A stretch of 64,000 nucleotides of DNA from Methanoregula sp964592875 (lineage in GTDB: Archaea > Halobacteriota > Methanomicrobia > Methanomicrobiales > Methanospirillaceae), in NCBI GenBank assembly GCA_964592875.1, contig CAZQGG010000001.1, positions 248,001 through 312,000 of the forward strand. The letters run 5' to 3'. This document shows, piece after piece, positions 35,136 to 43,146 of this stretch. The position numbers and the translations under genes are program-made. The notes beneath the pieces are model-generated. The model did no database searches, was not told where the DNA came from, and saw nothing but the letters and a program-made list of their open reading frames with translations. Each line of letters starts with the position of its first letter. Position 1 is the stretch's first letter.

Positions 35136-36556
35136 TCGAGCTCAACAACGTCAGTTATTCATACCCCCGCACGGTGCAGCCGGCCCTGCACCATGTATCT
35201 CTTTCTCTCAAGAAAGGCCGGTGTGTCATGGTTACCGGCCCCTCGGGCGCCGGCAAGACCTCGCTCTGCCTTGCCGCATCCGGGATCCTGCATCATGAGT
35301 ACGGCGGGAAGAAAGAAGGGACCGTCATTATCGACAACCGGAACGTGGCAGAGTACAAATCCCTCTCGGATCTTGCACAGAACGTGGGGATTGTCTTTGA
35401 CGATGCCGAAGCCCAGATGATCTTCACCACCGTTGAAGAAGAGCTCCTGTCAGCGCTGGAACACCGCGGGCTCACGGCGGACGTGATTGAAGAGCGGCTC
35501 GATGCGATCATCAAGACAACGTACCTTGAGAATCTCCGCGACCGCTCACCGCACCACCTCTCCGGTGGCCAGAAGCAGCGCGTTGCCTTAGCCGCCACCC
35601 TGGCACTGGGGAACGAGTTTCTCATTCTTGATGAGCCGACATCCGAGCTGGACGAGCATGCAACCGAACGGATTGCCGAGATCCTGACCGATCTCAAGAA
35701 CCAGGGAAAGACCATCCTCTTAGTGGAGCACAAGTACCCGCATTTCAAGGATATGGTGGACACCCTGGTCATCCTTGAGAACGGCGCCATCACGGCCTCG
35801 GGCAGCCCCGATGAGGTTCTCGCGGATTCACGGATCCGGGGCATGATCTTTCCGGACTTCTCAACGATCCATAAGACCGTGCAAAAAGGTTCGGGTGAGC
35901 CGATCATCGCGGTACAAAACCTCACCCATTCCTATGGCGAGGTCACCGCACTCGCGGGCATCAATCTCACGATCCACAAGGGCGAATTTGTTGCGGTTGT
36001 TGGCGAGAATGGTTCGGGAAAGACCACGCTTGTCAAGCACTTCAACCGGCTCCTCTCCCCGACAAGCGGCGATGTGGTAATCAATGGCAGGAACACAAAG
36101 GAGTGCAGCATTGCCGAGCTCGCCCGGGATGTCGGCCTTGTCTTCCAGAACCCGGACCACATGTTCTTTGCAGACACCGTGCGGGAAGAGATCGCGTACG
36201 GGGTGAACAATCTTGGTATCGGGAACAGCGATACGGTCATCGATGCAGCGCTCCGCGATGCCGGTCTTTTTGGGACCGCGGACCTGTACCCCCGGTGGCT
36301 CTCCCGCGGGGAGCGCCAGCGCCTTGCCATTGCCTGCGTGGTTGCCATGCAGCCCGGGATCATTGTCCTTGACGAACCGACCACCGGCCTTGACGGCAAC
36401 GAGGCGCTCCTTGTCATCAGGATGCTCAAAAATCTCCAGGAGAAGGGGCACACGATCATCATCATCACTCACAACCATGAGATTGCAGAGCACTGCGCCG
36501 ACCGTATCATCCTGATGGAGAACGGGCACATTATGTCGGACACAGGGGGTGCGTGA
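35132..36556 (+). CDS. ecfA: ECF transporter ATPase, fused A-A'
   Basis: 474 residues with two complete ABC ATPase domains in one chain. Walker A is GPSGAGKT near 36-43 and GENGSGKT near 291-298. Signatures are LSGGQKQR and LSRGERQR. Walker B is LILDEPTSELD and IVLDEPTTGLD, and the H-loops are VEHK and ITHNH. In many ECF systems the two ATPases are separate genes. Overlaps EcfS by ATGA and ends just before ecfT. Confidence 0.92.
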   Translation: MIELNNVSYSYPRTVQPALHHVSLSLKKGRCVMVTGPSGAGKTSLCLAASGILHHEYGGKKEGTVIIDNRNVAEYKSLSDLAQNVGIVFDDAEAQMIFTTVEEELLSALEHRGLTADVIEERLDAIIKTTYLENLRDRSPHHLSGGQKQRVALAATLALGNEFLILDEPTSELDEHATERIAEILTDLKNQGKTILLVEHKYPHFKDMVDTLVILENGAITASGSPDEVLADSRIRGMIFPDFSTIHKTVQKGSGEPIIAVQNLTHSYGEVTALAGINLTIHKGEFVAVVGENGSGKTTLVKHFNRLLSPTSGDVVINGRNTKECSIAELARDVGLVFQNPDHMFFADTVREEIAYGVNNLGIGNSDTVIDAALRDAGLFGTADLYPRWLSRGERQRLAIACVVAMQPGIIVLDEPTTGLDGNEALLVIRMLKNLQEKGHTIIIITHNHEIAEHCADRIILMENGHIMSDTGGA

Positions 36557-36558
36557 CC

Positions 36559-37353
36559 ATGGCAGAGATCCTCCAGTATGTCCACAAGGATGCATTCCTG
36601 CACCGGCTCAACCCGTACACGAAGATCCTGTTCATCATCCTTGTCACCATCATGGCGATTATCGCGACGGACATCACCTTCCTCATTCTCATGGTGGCAG
36701 CCCTCCTGGCATTCGCAGCGTATGGCGAGATGCTCAAAGAATCCCTCAACCAGCTCAAGCTGATTCTTGTCATGAGCGTCCTTTTCATCCTCATTACGGT
36801 AATCACGATGCCCAACGGGGAGACGCTCCTGTACCTGATCCCGCAGGGGATTCCGTTCATTGGCGGCCTAGTCCCGATCACGACCGGGGGACTCCAGATC
36901 GGTGTAGTCCTCACGCTCCGGTTCATGATCCTGATCTTTGCCTTCCAGCTCTTCCTGGTCTCCACGCAGCCACGGGACATTGTGCATGCGATGGAGAAGA
37001 TCCACATCCCGATCGATTACATCCTGATGTTCATCATCGCGCTCCGCTTCATCCCCACCCTCCAGATCGAGGGCCAGCGGATTCACGAGGCGCAGCTGGC
37101 GCGGGGCTTCAACCCGGGGACCGGGTTCATTGGGAAGATCCGGAGCGTCTCGCCCATCGTCATTCCGCTGGTGTCCAATGCCCTGCTCCGCTCCAATGTG
37201 CTCGGACTTACGATTGATATGCGGGGATACCGGACCGGAAAAAGGACGCATGTCCGCGAGCGGGTCTTTGAGAAGCGGGATTATGCGATGATGACGGTGA
37301 TGGTCGTTGTCGGGTGCGGGTTCGTTGCGCTCGTTCTGGCCCGGATGGTTTGA
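36559..37353 (+). CDS. ecfT: ECF transporter T (energy-coupling) component
   Basis: 264 residues with about five membrane helices and the two coupling-helix motifs that touch the ATPase: ARGFNPG (about 178-184) and MRGYRTGKR (about 223-231). ATG 36559 is chosen because GGGGGTG ends 7 nt upstream. It is the last gene of the S-AA'-T operon; the chromosome turns AT-rich and gene-poor directly after it. Confidence 0.9.
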   Translation: MAEILQYVHKDAFLHRLNPYTKILFIILVTIMAIIATDITFLILMVAALLAFAAYGEMLKESLNQLKLILVMSVLFILITVITMPNGETLLYLIPQGIPFIGGLVPITTGGLQIGVVLTLRFMILIFAFQLFLVSTQPRDIVHAMEKIHIPIDYILMFIIALRFIPTLQIEGQRIHEAQLARGFNPGTGFIGKIRSVSPIVIPLVSNALLRSNVLGLTIDMRGYRTGKRTHVRERVFEKRDYAMMTVMVVVGCGFVALVLARMV

Positions 37354-38519
37354 GAGGGTCCGGGAAATTTTCCCGGAATGTTTCTGATTTTTTCTGTACA
37401 GGCTTTCTGAAAATTTTTTACCGGTTACAATTTTTTTGAAATGTTCTGACCACTGAATTTTTTTTCAAATCTTGTTTCGGTTCTGAAAATATTTCCGGAA
37501 CGTTCCGGATGTAAAAAAATATTTTTACAGATTTTTTTCCGGTTACGAAAATATTTTAGAAAATTCCGGGACGCGGGGATTTTTCCGGTTGCGGACACGT
37601 ATGTACAGTTTTTATCCGCGATTTCCCCTATACCCACGGGGAGTGATCCCTTACGTCGTAGCGCACCTTCACTAGTGACATGCCCCAATCCGGGCATTTT
37701 ACGGGCTCCGATTACCCTATTTTCCCGGTCATGAGGCCAAAAGTTGGGAAAAACGTGCGGAATTCACACATTTTTTGCCTGTTTTACGTCGGAGAAATGA
37801 CCCGTCTATTTAGCCGTGTCCGGTTGGCGGATCGGGTGCCCGGATGAGGTTTTGGACGTTTGGAGGGGGGATCTGATGGCCGGAGGGGCACTATGGCCGT
37901 TTAAACGGGGGTGATGGTTTTACGACGGAGAATCGTGGATTTTGGGGTAAAATAATGATGAATAATGGTGGGGTTGGTTTGCGGGCCGGGAATTGCCGAA
38001 AAAAATTTTCCGGAGTCCGGTTGATCCGGAATATTTTTTTCGTTTGTGATCATGATCGCAATGGAAATTTTTTTTAAAGTCTGATGAAAAAATTTTCAGC
38101 AGGGTTTGGTTGAGCCGGAAATTATTGCGATGCCTTACGCGCAAAAAGGCTCGCCGCTTTTTGCGCTACTCATTTACCGGTTCGTAAATTCGATAAGTTC
38201 CTTGCCCAGCGAGGACCCGACGAGGCGTCCGAGCGACCCCCGAAGGGGGTGGGCTGGCTCGCATTAATTGAGAGATTCGGAAATACCGTCGGCGGATTAT
38301 ATTTGGCATCGCTTGACTTCGGAAAGAACATGGTGCACCGTTCGCGAAAAAACCGGAACAGACTCGTAAAATTTATTCGAAACTATCTGATGAAATACAT
38401 GACCACACAATTCGGCAATGGGGATGAGCTGGTGACGGAAGGAGAACTCTTGTTTGACCCTAGGGAATGGGCCACAGGTACACAAATGAGGGGAGCCACC
38501 TAAGAACTCACAGAAGTGA
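37354..38519. other. 1.2-kb accessory stretch without a credible gene
   Basis: From left: alternating A/T tracts with CCGG words (37380-37570); TTACGTCGTAGCG (37651-37663); ACGTCGGAGAA (37786-37796); ACGACGGAGAA (37922-37932); more A/T tracts with TCCGGA inverted repeats (38000-38095); and structured element B (38139-38254). The order of parts (motif, A/T tracts, structured element) is the same as at 9.4-10.6 kb. An 84-codon frame at 38249-38503 is not convincing. Confidence 0.5.
38139..38254 (+). ncRNA. Structured element B (paralogue of element A)
   Basis: Hairpin 1: GCGCAAAAAG (38139-38148) with CTTTTTGCGC (38157-38166). The linker has the same TTACCGGTTCGT (38174-38185). Outer stem: GCCCA (38204-38208) with TGGGC (38250-38254), perfect here. 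Hairpin 2: GCGAGGA with TCCGAGC (38209-38234), with a G-A/A-G pair in the middle and conserved loop CCCGACGAGGCG. Hairpin 3: CCCCC-GAA-GGGGG (38237-38249). Compared with A, helices 1 and 3 changed sequence on both strands while the GAA loop and single-stranded blocks stayed. An AT-tract homology extends about 45 nt upstream. Confidence 0.6.
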
Positions 38520-38738
38520 CCCCTGAATGAATCTGATGTCATATGGGATACGGTTGAATTACTTGTTCAAGGAACACATTTTACGGTCTGGAGTCGTGAT
38601 GATGGAACACCATTTCCGAACTTTGATGTTGAATCCAATTTTGATGATCTCTGCCTTGAAGAACTGATAACAAAACCGTTCTGGAAAAATAAGTATGCAG
38701 TTATCAATCAGTGGCTCAATGAGAGAAAATTCCCATAA
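38520..38738 (+). pseudogene. 3' remnant of an unknown gene
   Basis: An open frame of 72 codons runs from a stop at 38517-38519 to TAA at 38736-38738. It reads as ordinary protein (DTVELLVQGTHFTVWSRDD, then FDDLCLEELITKPFWKNKY and INQWLNERKFP) but has no ATG, GTG or TTG near its beginning. It is therefore probably the C-terminal end of a gene cut by rearrangement at the island junction. The family is not recognised. Confidence 0.45.
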
Positions 38739-38805
38739 TATCATTAAGTGGCGCAATTAAACTAATTTAAAAAGATTAATATTAAATCAGATTTGATATA
38801 AAATT

Positions 38806-39561
38806 ATGACACTAATTGTTACCACACATGTACCTGATGGTATTGTTATGGCTTCTGATAGTCGTCAATTTTTAGGAATAAAGGGAAAATCGCCCGATGG
38901 AAAAGATATTTCTTTTGATACTCCAGGCTCGGATTATGTTACTAAAACCGTCCTTATTAAAAATCAGTCCATAGGGGTATCTTATTTTGGTGATGATTTA
39001 CTTGGGGGTGTTTCTATGGCAAGTTATGTTAGAAAATTTAACGAGGAAGATATATTGGAGTCGGATGATATTACGACAATTCCCAAAAAACTTATTGCTT
39101 TTTTCCGAAATTTATTTCCAAATGCAAATACTGGCTTCCATGTTGCAGGATACAAAAAAGAAGGGAAAATTAGCACCCCATATGTGTATTTTTGTCATGT
39201 GAACCAGAATATTGTTGAAAGAAAAAATATCGATAAAAATGGAGTCATATTATACGGATCTCAATGGGGGGGTCAACATGACATTATTACATCTCTTATC
39301 AACCCAGTAGTAATTAAAGATGAGAAAGGCAATGACAAGATTGTTCGGGCAGTTGCTGGGGAAATATATTGGGGGACACTAACACTCCAAGATGCCATTG
39401 ATTTTTCAATATATGCTATTAGGACTACCATTGACACCATGCGTTTTCAAGGTAGACAAAAAACAGTTGGGGGTCCCATTGATGTTTTATTGATCACTCC
39501 CGATAATTCCATCTGGATTCAAAAAAAGAGACTTGAGGGAAATAGTGACGTATGGAAATAA
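38806..39561 (+). CDS. Orphan proteasome-like Ntn hydrolase
   Basis: 251 residues starting M-T, so that Thr2 becomes N-terminal after Met removal. The following DGIVMASDSR block places Asp18 at position 17 of the mature chain, as in proteasome beta subunits and HslV. A Lys (about residue 47, VTKTVLI) in the strand before GVSYFGDD corresponds to the active-site Lys33, with an insertion of about 14 residues before it. Later blocks resemble the beta-subunit second half (AGEIYWGTLTLQDAIDFSIYAI). AT-rich, unlike neighbours. No ATPase partner is nearby. Family placement is by motif only. Confidence 0.65.
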   Translation: MTLIVTTHVPDGIVMASDSRQFLGIKGKSPDGKDISFDTPGSDYVTKTVLIKNQSIGVSYFGDDLLGGVSMASYVRKFNEEDILESDDITTIPKKLIAFFRNLFPNANTGFHVAGYKKEGKISTPYVYFCHVNQNIVERKNIDKNGVILYGSQWGGQHDIITSLINPVVIKDEKGNDKIVRAVAGEIYWGTLTLQDAIDFSIYAIRTTIDTMRFQGRQKTVGGPIDVLLITPDNSIWIQKKRLEGNSDVWK

Positions 39562-39566
39562 CATAA

Positions 39567-39725
39567 TTTTTCAGTGATATTCAAAATTTTTCAGAAGAAA
39601 GCATCGCACAAATGATGTTAAAACGCTGCTATGGAGAATGTCATTGGCTCGCGCTGCTTGGAAAACATTTAGAAAATCGAACCATCGGTGCTAAACTGCT
39701 ATGGGATTCGGGCCGGAAATTTTAG
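39567..39725 (+). pseudogene. Short coding remnant next to tRNA-Arg
   Basis: The frame between stops encodes 52 codons with a protein-like sequence (QNFSEESIAQMMLKRCYGE, WLALLGKHLENRTIGAKLLW). The first ATG (39612) leaves only 37 residues. It is likely a fragment left by insertion or deletion beside the tRNA gene; a tiny real gene cannot be excluded. Confidence 0.3.
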
Positions 39726-39756
39726 TTACGAAGAGACTTGAACCAGAAAACAGAAC

Positions 39757-39827
39757 GCCCCGGCCGGGATTCGAACCCGGGTCAAAAGCTCCGGAGGCTT
39801 CTAGGATATCCACTACCCTACCGAGGC
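39757..39827 (-). tRNA. tRNA-Arg (CCG)
   Basis: On the minus strand the acceptor GCCTCGG pairs with CCGGGGC. The anticodon stem GAAGC/GCTTT carries loop CTCCGGA, giving anticodon CCG. The T-arm is CCGGG-TTCGAAT-CCCGG. No CCA is encoded. It bounds an AT-rich accessory island on its 3' side, where integrases often act. I looked for a second copy of its 3' end at the other island edge and did not see one. Confidence 0.93.
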
Positions 39828-39918
39828 ACGTTCATACCCAGCACCCACTCGTGCAAAGTACCACATAACTAACACCGTGAAGCCTAATAAAGATCTCGTA
39901 AAAAAAAGAAAATTCTGC

Positions 39919-40947
39919 CTAGAGTTTCTTCAGGTGGTACTGGTGCCAGATCTTGCAGGCCCCTTCGTGACTCACCATGCACGGCCCGACCGGTGTCCGG
40001 GGCGTGCAGACCTTCCCGAAGAGTTTGCAGTCTGACGGGTTCGCAAGGCCCCGCAGGATCTTGTCGCAGCTGCAGGCCGAGTGCTTGGAGATGTGCTTGA
40101 ACTCGATGGCAAACTTCTTCTGCGCATCGTACTGTTCGAACTCTTTCTTCAGCCGGAGACCGGAGCCGGGGATGACGGGAAATCCGCGCCACTCCACATC
40201 GGATGGCTCGAAGACCTCGTACATTACTTTCTTGGCCTTGAGATTTCCTTCGCGGGTCACGACCCGGGGGTAGGCATTGTCTACCCGGTGCGTTCCTTCC
40301 TTCACCTGCTTGACCAGCATCAGGAGGCCGAGCAGGATATCTTCCGCTTCGAACCCGGCAACAACCTGCGGTACCGGGAACTGCTCGTACTCATCGTAGC
40401 CCATGATCGCACAGACATGCCCGGGCAGCATGAACCCGTGAAGCTTTGCCTCACCCTGGGAGAGCAGCCATTTCATCGCGGGCGGAACCACGCGGTGGCA
40501 GGAGAGGATCGAAAAATTTTTCGGGGGTTTTGAAAGAAGCGTTGCGGCAACAGTCGGGGCTGTGGTCTCGAACCCCACGGAAATAAAAACAACTTCCTTG
40601 TCGGTCTTCTCTGCAATCTCAACCGCCTTGTGGACGCCCTGCACCACGCGGATATCGCCGCCACAGGACTCCATCGATCCTTTCGAGCCGGGCACCCGGA
40701 GCAGGTCGCCGTAGGTTGCGATGATACAGTCTTTCTCAACAAGGTCGAGCGCCGCATCGATCTCGCCCTGCGGCGTGATACAGACCGGGCAGCCGGGCCC
40801 CATCACGATCTTCAGCTGCTCCGGCAGCAGGCTGCGCAGGCCAGTCCGGGCAATCGCTGCCTCGTGCGTACCGCAGATGTGCATGAAGGTCATGTCGCGG
40901 TCCACCTGTTCATGCAACATGTCCGCGATCTCTTGTGCCGTCGCCAT
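39919..40947 (-). CDS. hypD: Hydrogenase maturation protein HypD
   Basis: 342 residues. HypD is the Fe-S scaffold on which, with HypC, the Fe(CN)2CO group of [NiFe] hydrogenases is built. Conserved pieces include CGTHE (Cys25), GPGCPVC (about 51-57), GFETTAPT, the CHRVVPPAM block, GHVCAIMG and the C-terminal cluster region CSCDKILRG...CKLFGKVCTP...GPCMVS. Methanogens need it for F420-reducing and membrane hydrogenases. It is divergent from mscS with a 46-bp gap; no other hyp gene is in the window. Confidence 0.95.
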   Translation of the reverse strand: MATAQEIADMLHEQVDRDMTFMHICGTHEAAIARTGLRSLLPEQLKIVMGPGCPVCITPQGEIDAALDLVEKDCIIATYGDLLRVPGSKGSMESCGGDIRVVQGVHKAVEIAEKTDKEVVFISVGFETTAPTVAATLLSKPPKNFSILSCHRVVPPAMKWLLSQGEAKLHGFMLPGHVCAIMGYDEYEQFPVPQVVAGFEAEDILLGLLMLVKQVKEGTHRVDNAYPRVVTREGNLKAKKVMYEVFEPSDVEWRGFPVIPGSGLRLKKEFEQYDAQKKFAIEFKHISKHSACSCDKILRGLANPSDCKLFGKVCTPRTPVGPCMVSHEGACKIWHQYHLKKL

Positions 40948-40993
40948 AAAAATCTCAAAAGTATTTACTGTTACATCACATAAGAGTACGCGT

Positions 40994-42046
40994 ATGGATC
41001 TCGCAGCGTACGGATTTGATGTGAACTATGTCTTTGCAGCCTTAACGATACTGCTCGGTATCATTCTCGCGTTCGTTGTTCGAACAATCGTCCGCTGGCT
41101 GGAGTCAAAGGCCGGAAAGACCGATACCAAATGGGATGACATCATCATCGCAGCGTTCGGCCTGCCGGTCCAGATCACGATCATTGTCGTCTCTGTGTAT
41201 GTTGCCCTCACCTGGTTCAACATCATTCCGGAGAATGCACAATGGATCCTCAACCCTGCCTATGTGACCGCATTCTACATCGTCATCAGCGCCTGGATCA
41301 TCTCGTCGTTCCTGCACGATATCATCGCCACGTACGGCCGGGTCCTGGCCGGCAAATCCGATACCGACATGGATGACCGGCTCATCGACCTTTTGGAACT
41401 GGTGGTCAAGTACGTGGTCTGGTTCGCGGCCATCATGGCGATCCTCAGTGTCTTCAACATCGATATCACCCCGTTCCTGGCCGGTGCGGGTATCGCGGGT
41501 ATCGCCGTTGCGCTGGCGGCCCAGGACTTCATCTCCAACTTCTTTGGCGGTGCGATCATCACGGTGGATAAGCCGTTCAAGGTGGGCGACCGGATCAAGG
41601 TGGATAACTACTACGGGAACGTGCTCTCGGTCGGCACCCGCAGCACGCGGATCCAGACGCTGGATTACCAGGTCGTGACGATCCCGAACAACAAGCTGAC
41701 CACGAACGTGATCACCAACTATTCCGAGCCGGATGAAAAACTGCGGCTCACGATCCCGGTCTCGGTGGCGTACGGCACCGACCCCAAGCGGGTCAAGACA
41801 ATTCTCCTTGAGATTGCCCGGGAATCGATCAAGAAGACTCCCTACCTGCTGGAGGACCCGGCCCCCTCCGTCTACTTCACCGAGTATGCCGACTCCAGCC
41901 TGGATTTTATTCTCCGGGTCTGGATGCGGAAGTACAATACGCCCGATGAGGCAATGGATGATATCAATGTCCGCATCTTCGAACGGTTTGCAGCGGAAGG
42001 CATCGAGATCCCCTTCCCGCAGATGGAAGTGCGGATGAAGAAATAA
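40994..42046 (+). CDS. mscS: MscS-family mechanosensitive channel
   Basis: 350 residues with three to four N-terminal membrane helices. The pore helix region has FLAGAGIAGIAVALAAQDFISNFFGG (shown here split by its Gly/Ala packing face). The beta domain has FKVGDRIKV and TRIQTLDYQVVTIPNNKL, followed by the mixed C-terminal domain. It opens under membrane tension to release solutes. ATG 40994 is the start; the frame continues upstream only as antisense of hypD. Confidence 0.92.
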   Translation: MDLAAYGFDVNYVFAALTILLGIILAFVVRTIVRWLESKAGKTDTKWDDIIIAAFGLPVQITIIVVSVYVALTWFNIIPENAQWILNPAYVTAFYIVISAWIISSFLHDIIATYGRVLAGKSDTDMDDRLIDLLELVVKYVVWFAAIMAILSVFNIDITPFLAGAGIAGIAVALAAQDFISNFFGGAIITVDKPFKVGDRIKVDNYYGNVLSVGTRSTRIQTLDYQVVTIPNNKLTTNVITNYSEPDEKLRLTIPVSVAYGTDPKRVKTILLEIARESIKKTPYLLEDPAPSVYFTEYADSSLDFILRVWMRKYNTPDEAMDDINVRIFERFAAEGIEIPFPQMEVRMKK

Positions 42047-42120
42047 TCCGGAAAATCTTTTTTCCTGACATGCTGTCGGGTTTTGCGTATGTTTAAGTTC
42101 CTGAGCCACGACCATTCCTC

Positions 42121-42834
42121 ATGTATGGGATCTCCTCGTTCTGCCTGAGCACGGAGCCGCTGCCGGATGCGCTTGCCACGCTTGCTGACCTGACCGACCG
42201 GATCGAGATCATGGACGAGGGGCTCCACCATCTCGATTCCGCAGAGATCCTCCAGTCCTTTGATTGCCGCTTCTCGCTCCATGCGCCGAGCCGTGGCACC
42301 AATCTCGCGAGCCTGCTGGAGCCGATCCGCGAGGCGAGCGTGAGGGTGATGGCGCAGTGCATGGCGATTGCAGGGGAAGTCGGGGGGAGCGTTGTTGTCC
42401 ACCCGGGCTACTTTGCCTGGCCGGTGGAGCGGAAGAAGTCGGAGGAGCAGCTGGGCCGGTCTCTCGCGGAACTCTCCTTCATCTCCAACGATCTTGAGGT
42501 GCCGTTCTTTGTCGAGAACATGGGCGACTGGGAATATTTCCTCTTCAAGACACCGGAAGAGTTCCCGCTGATCAAAAGCGCCCGCTTCGCGCTCGATGTC
42601 GGGCATGCCCACCAGATGCACTGCCTTGATGCGTTCCTCCCCCACCCGGCTTCGCACTACCACCTGCACGACAATGCGGGCGATGCGGACTCACATCTCG
42701 CGGTGGGTGCGGGCACGATCGATTTCTCCCGGGTGATGAAGGTGGTGCGGGCGTCCGGGATCGTGCCGATCATTGAGGTGACGACCCTTGAGGCGGCGAA
42801 GGCGAGTATCGAACGATTGGATGCGATCCGGTAA
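42121..42834 (+). CDS. Sugar phosphate isomerase/epimerase-like TIM-barrel protein
   Basis: 237 residues of the AP-endonuclease-2/xylose-isomerase-like superfamily. Metal-ligand motifs appear in order: SLHAP, VVHPGY, FFVENMG, ALDVGHAHQ, YHLHDN and a closing IIEV. Family members are isomerases, epimerases or endonuclease IV relatives. The short length and missing DNA-binding loops argue for the sugar-type enzymes. The substrate is unknown. It follows mscS by 74 nt and may share its transcript. Confidence 0.82.
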   Translation: MYGISSFCLSTEPLPDALATLADLTDRIEIMDEGLHHLDSAEILQSFDCRFSLHAPSRGTNLASLLEPIREASVRVMAQCMAIAGEVGGSVVVHPGYFAWPVERKKSEEQLGRSLAELSFISNDLEVPFFVENMGDWEYFLFKTPEEFPLIKSARFALDVGHAHQMHCLDAFLPHPASHYHLHDNAGDADSHLAVGAGTIDFSRVMKVVRASGIVPIIEVTTLEAAKASIERLDAIR

Positions 42835-42974
42835 GACCGGCTGCCACTCATGAAATGGCCGACCGGGGGAGTGCAGGCAGAAAACCCGGCACGCGTCTCC
42901 GCAATGTTTTATAGGGATTACTCACAACGTAGTTAGGCAACCCGCAATGGAATAATTCCGTCGGGTGATCGCGT

Positions 42975-43048
42975 GCCTATGTGACACAGCCCGGCAGTGT
43001 GCCTCCTTGGTAAGGAGGAAGTCGCGAGTTCAAATCTCGCCATAGGCT
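42975..43048 (+). tRNA. tRNA-Thr (GGT)
   Basis: Acceptor GCCTATG pairs with CATAGGC, and T is the discriminator base. The anticodon stem CCTCC/GGAGG carries loop TTGGTAA, giving anticodon GGT. The T-arm is GCGAG-TTCAAAT-CTCGC. A TTTTATAGG box at 42907-42915 and a T-rich tail after the gene fit an independent transcription unit. Confidence 0.94.
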
Positions 43049-43146
43049 CTTTTCCTGTGATTTTTCTTGTTAGAGAAATTTCTTTGTCAGGTTTTTTAAA
43101 AAACCGCAATACTATTCTTTCCAGGGATTCCATACCAGAATAATTC

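Noticed and set aside
38249..38503. 84-codon frame overlapping the end of element B
   Set aside because: It begins inside the outer stem of element B, has no plausible leader, and its sequence has no fold-like pattern.
40721..40993. Upstream extension of the mscS frame by 91 codons
   Set aside because: It is antisense to hypD. The MscS fold starts normally at the ATG at 40994.
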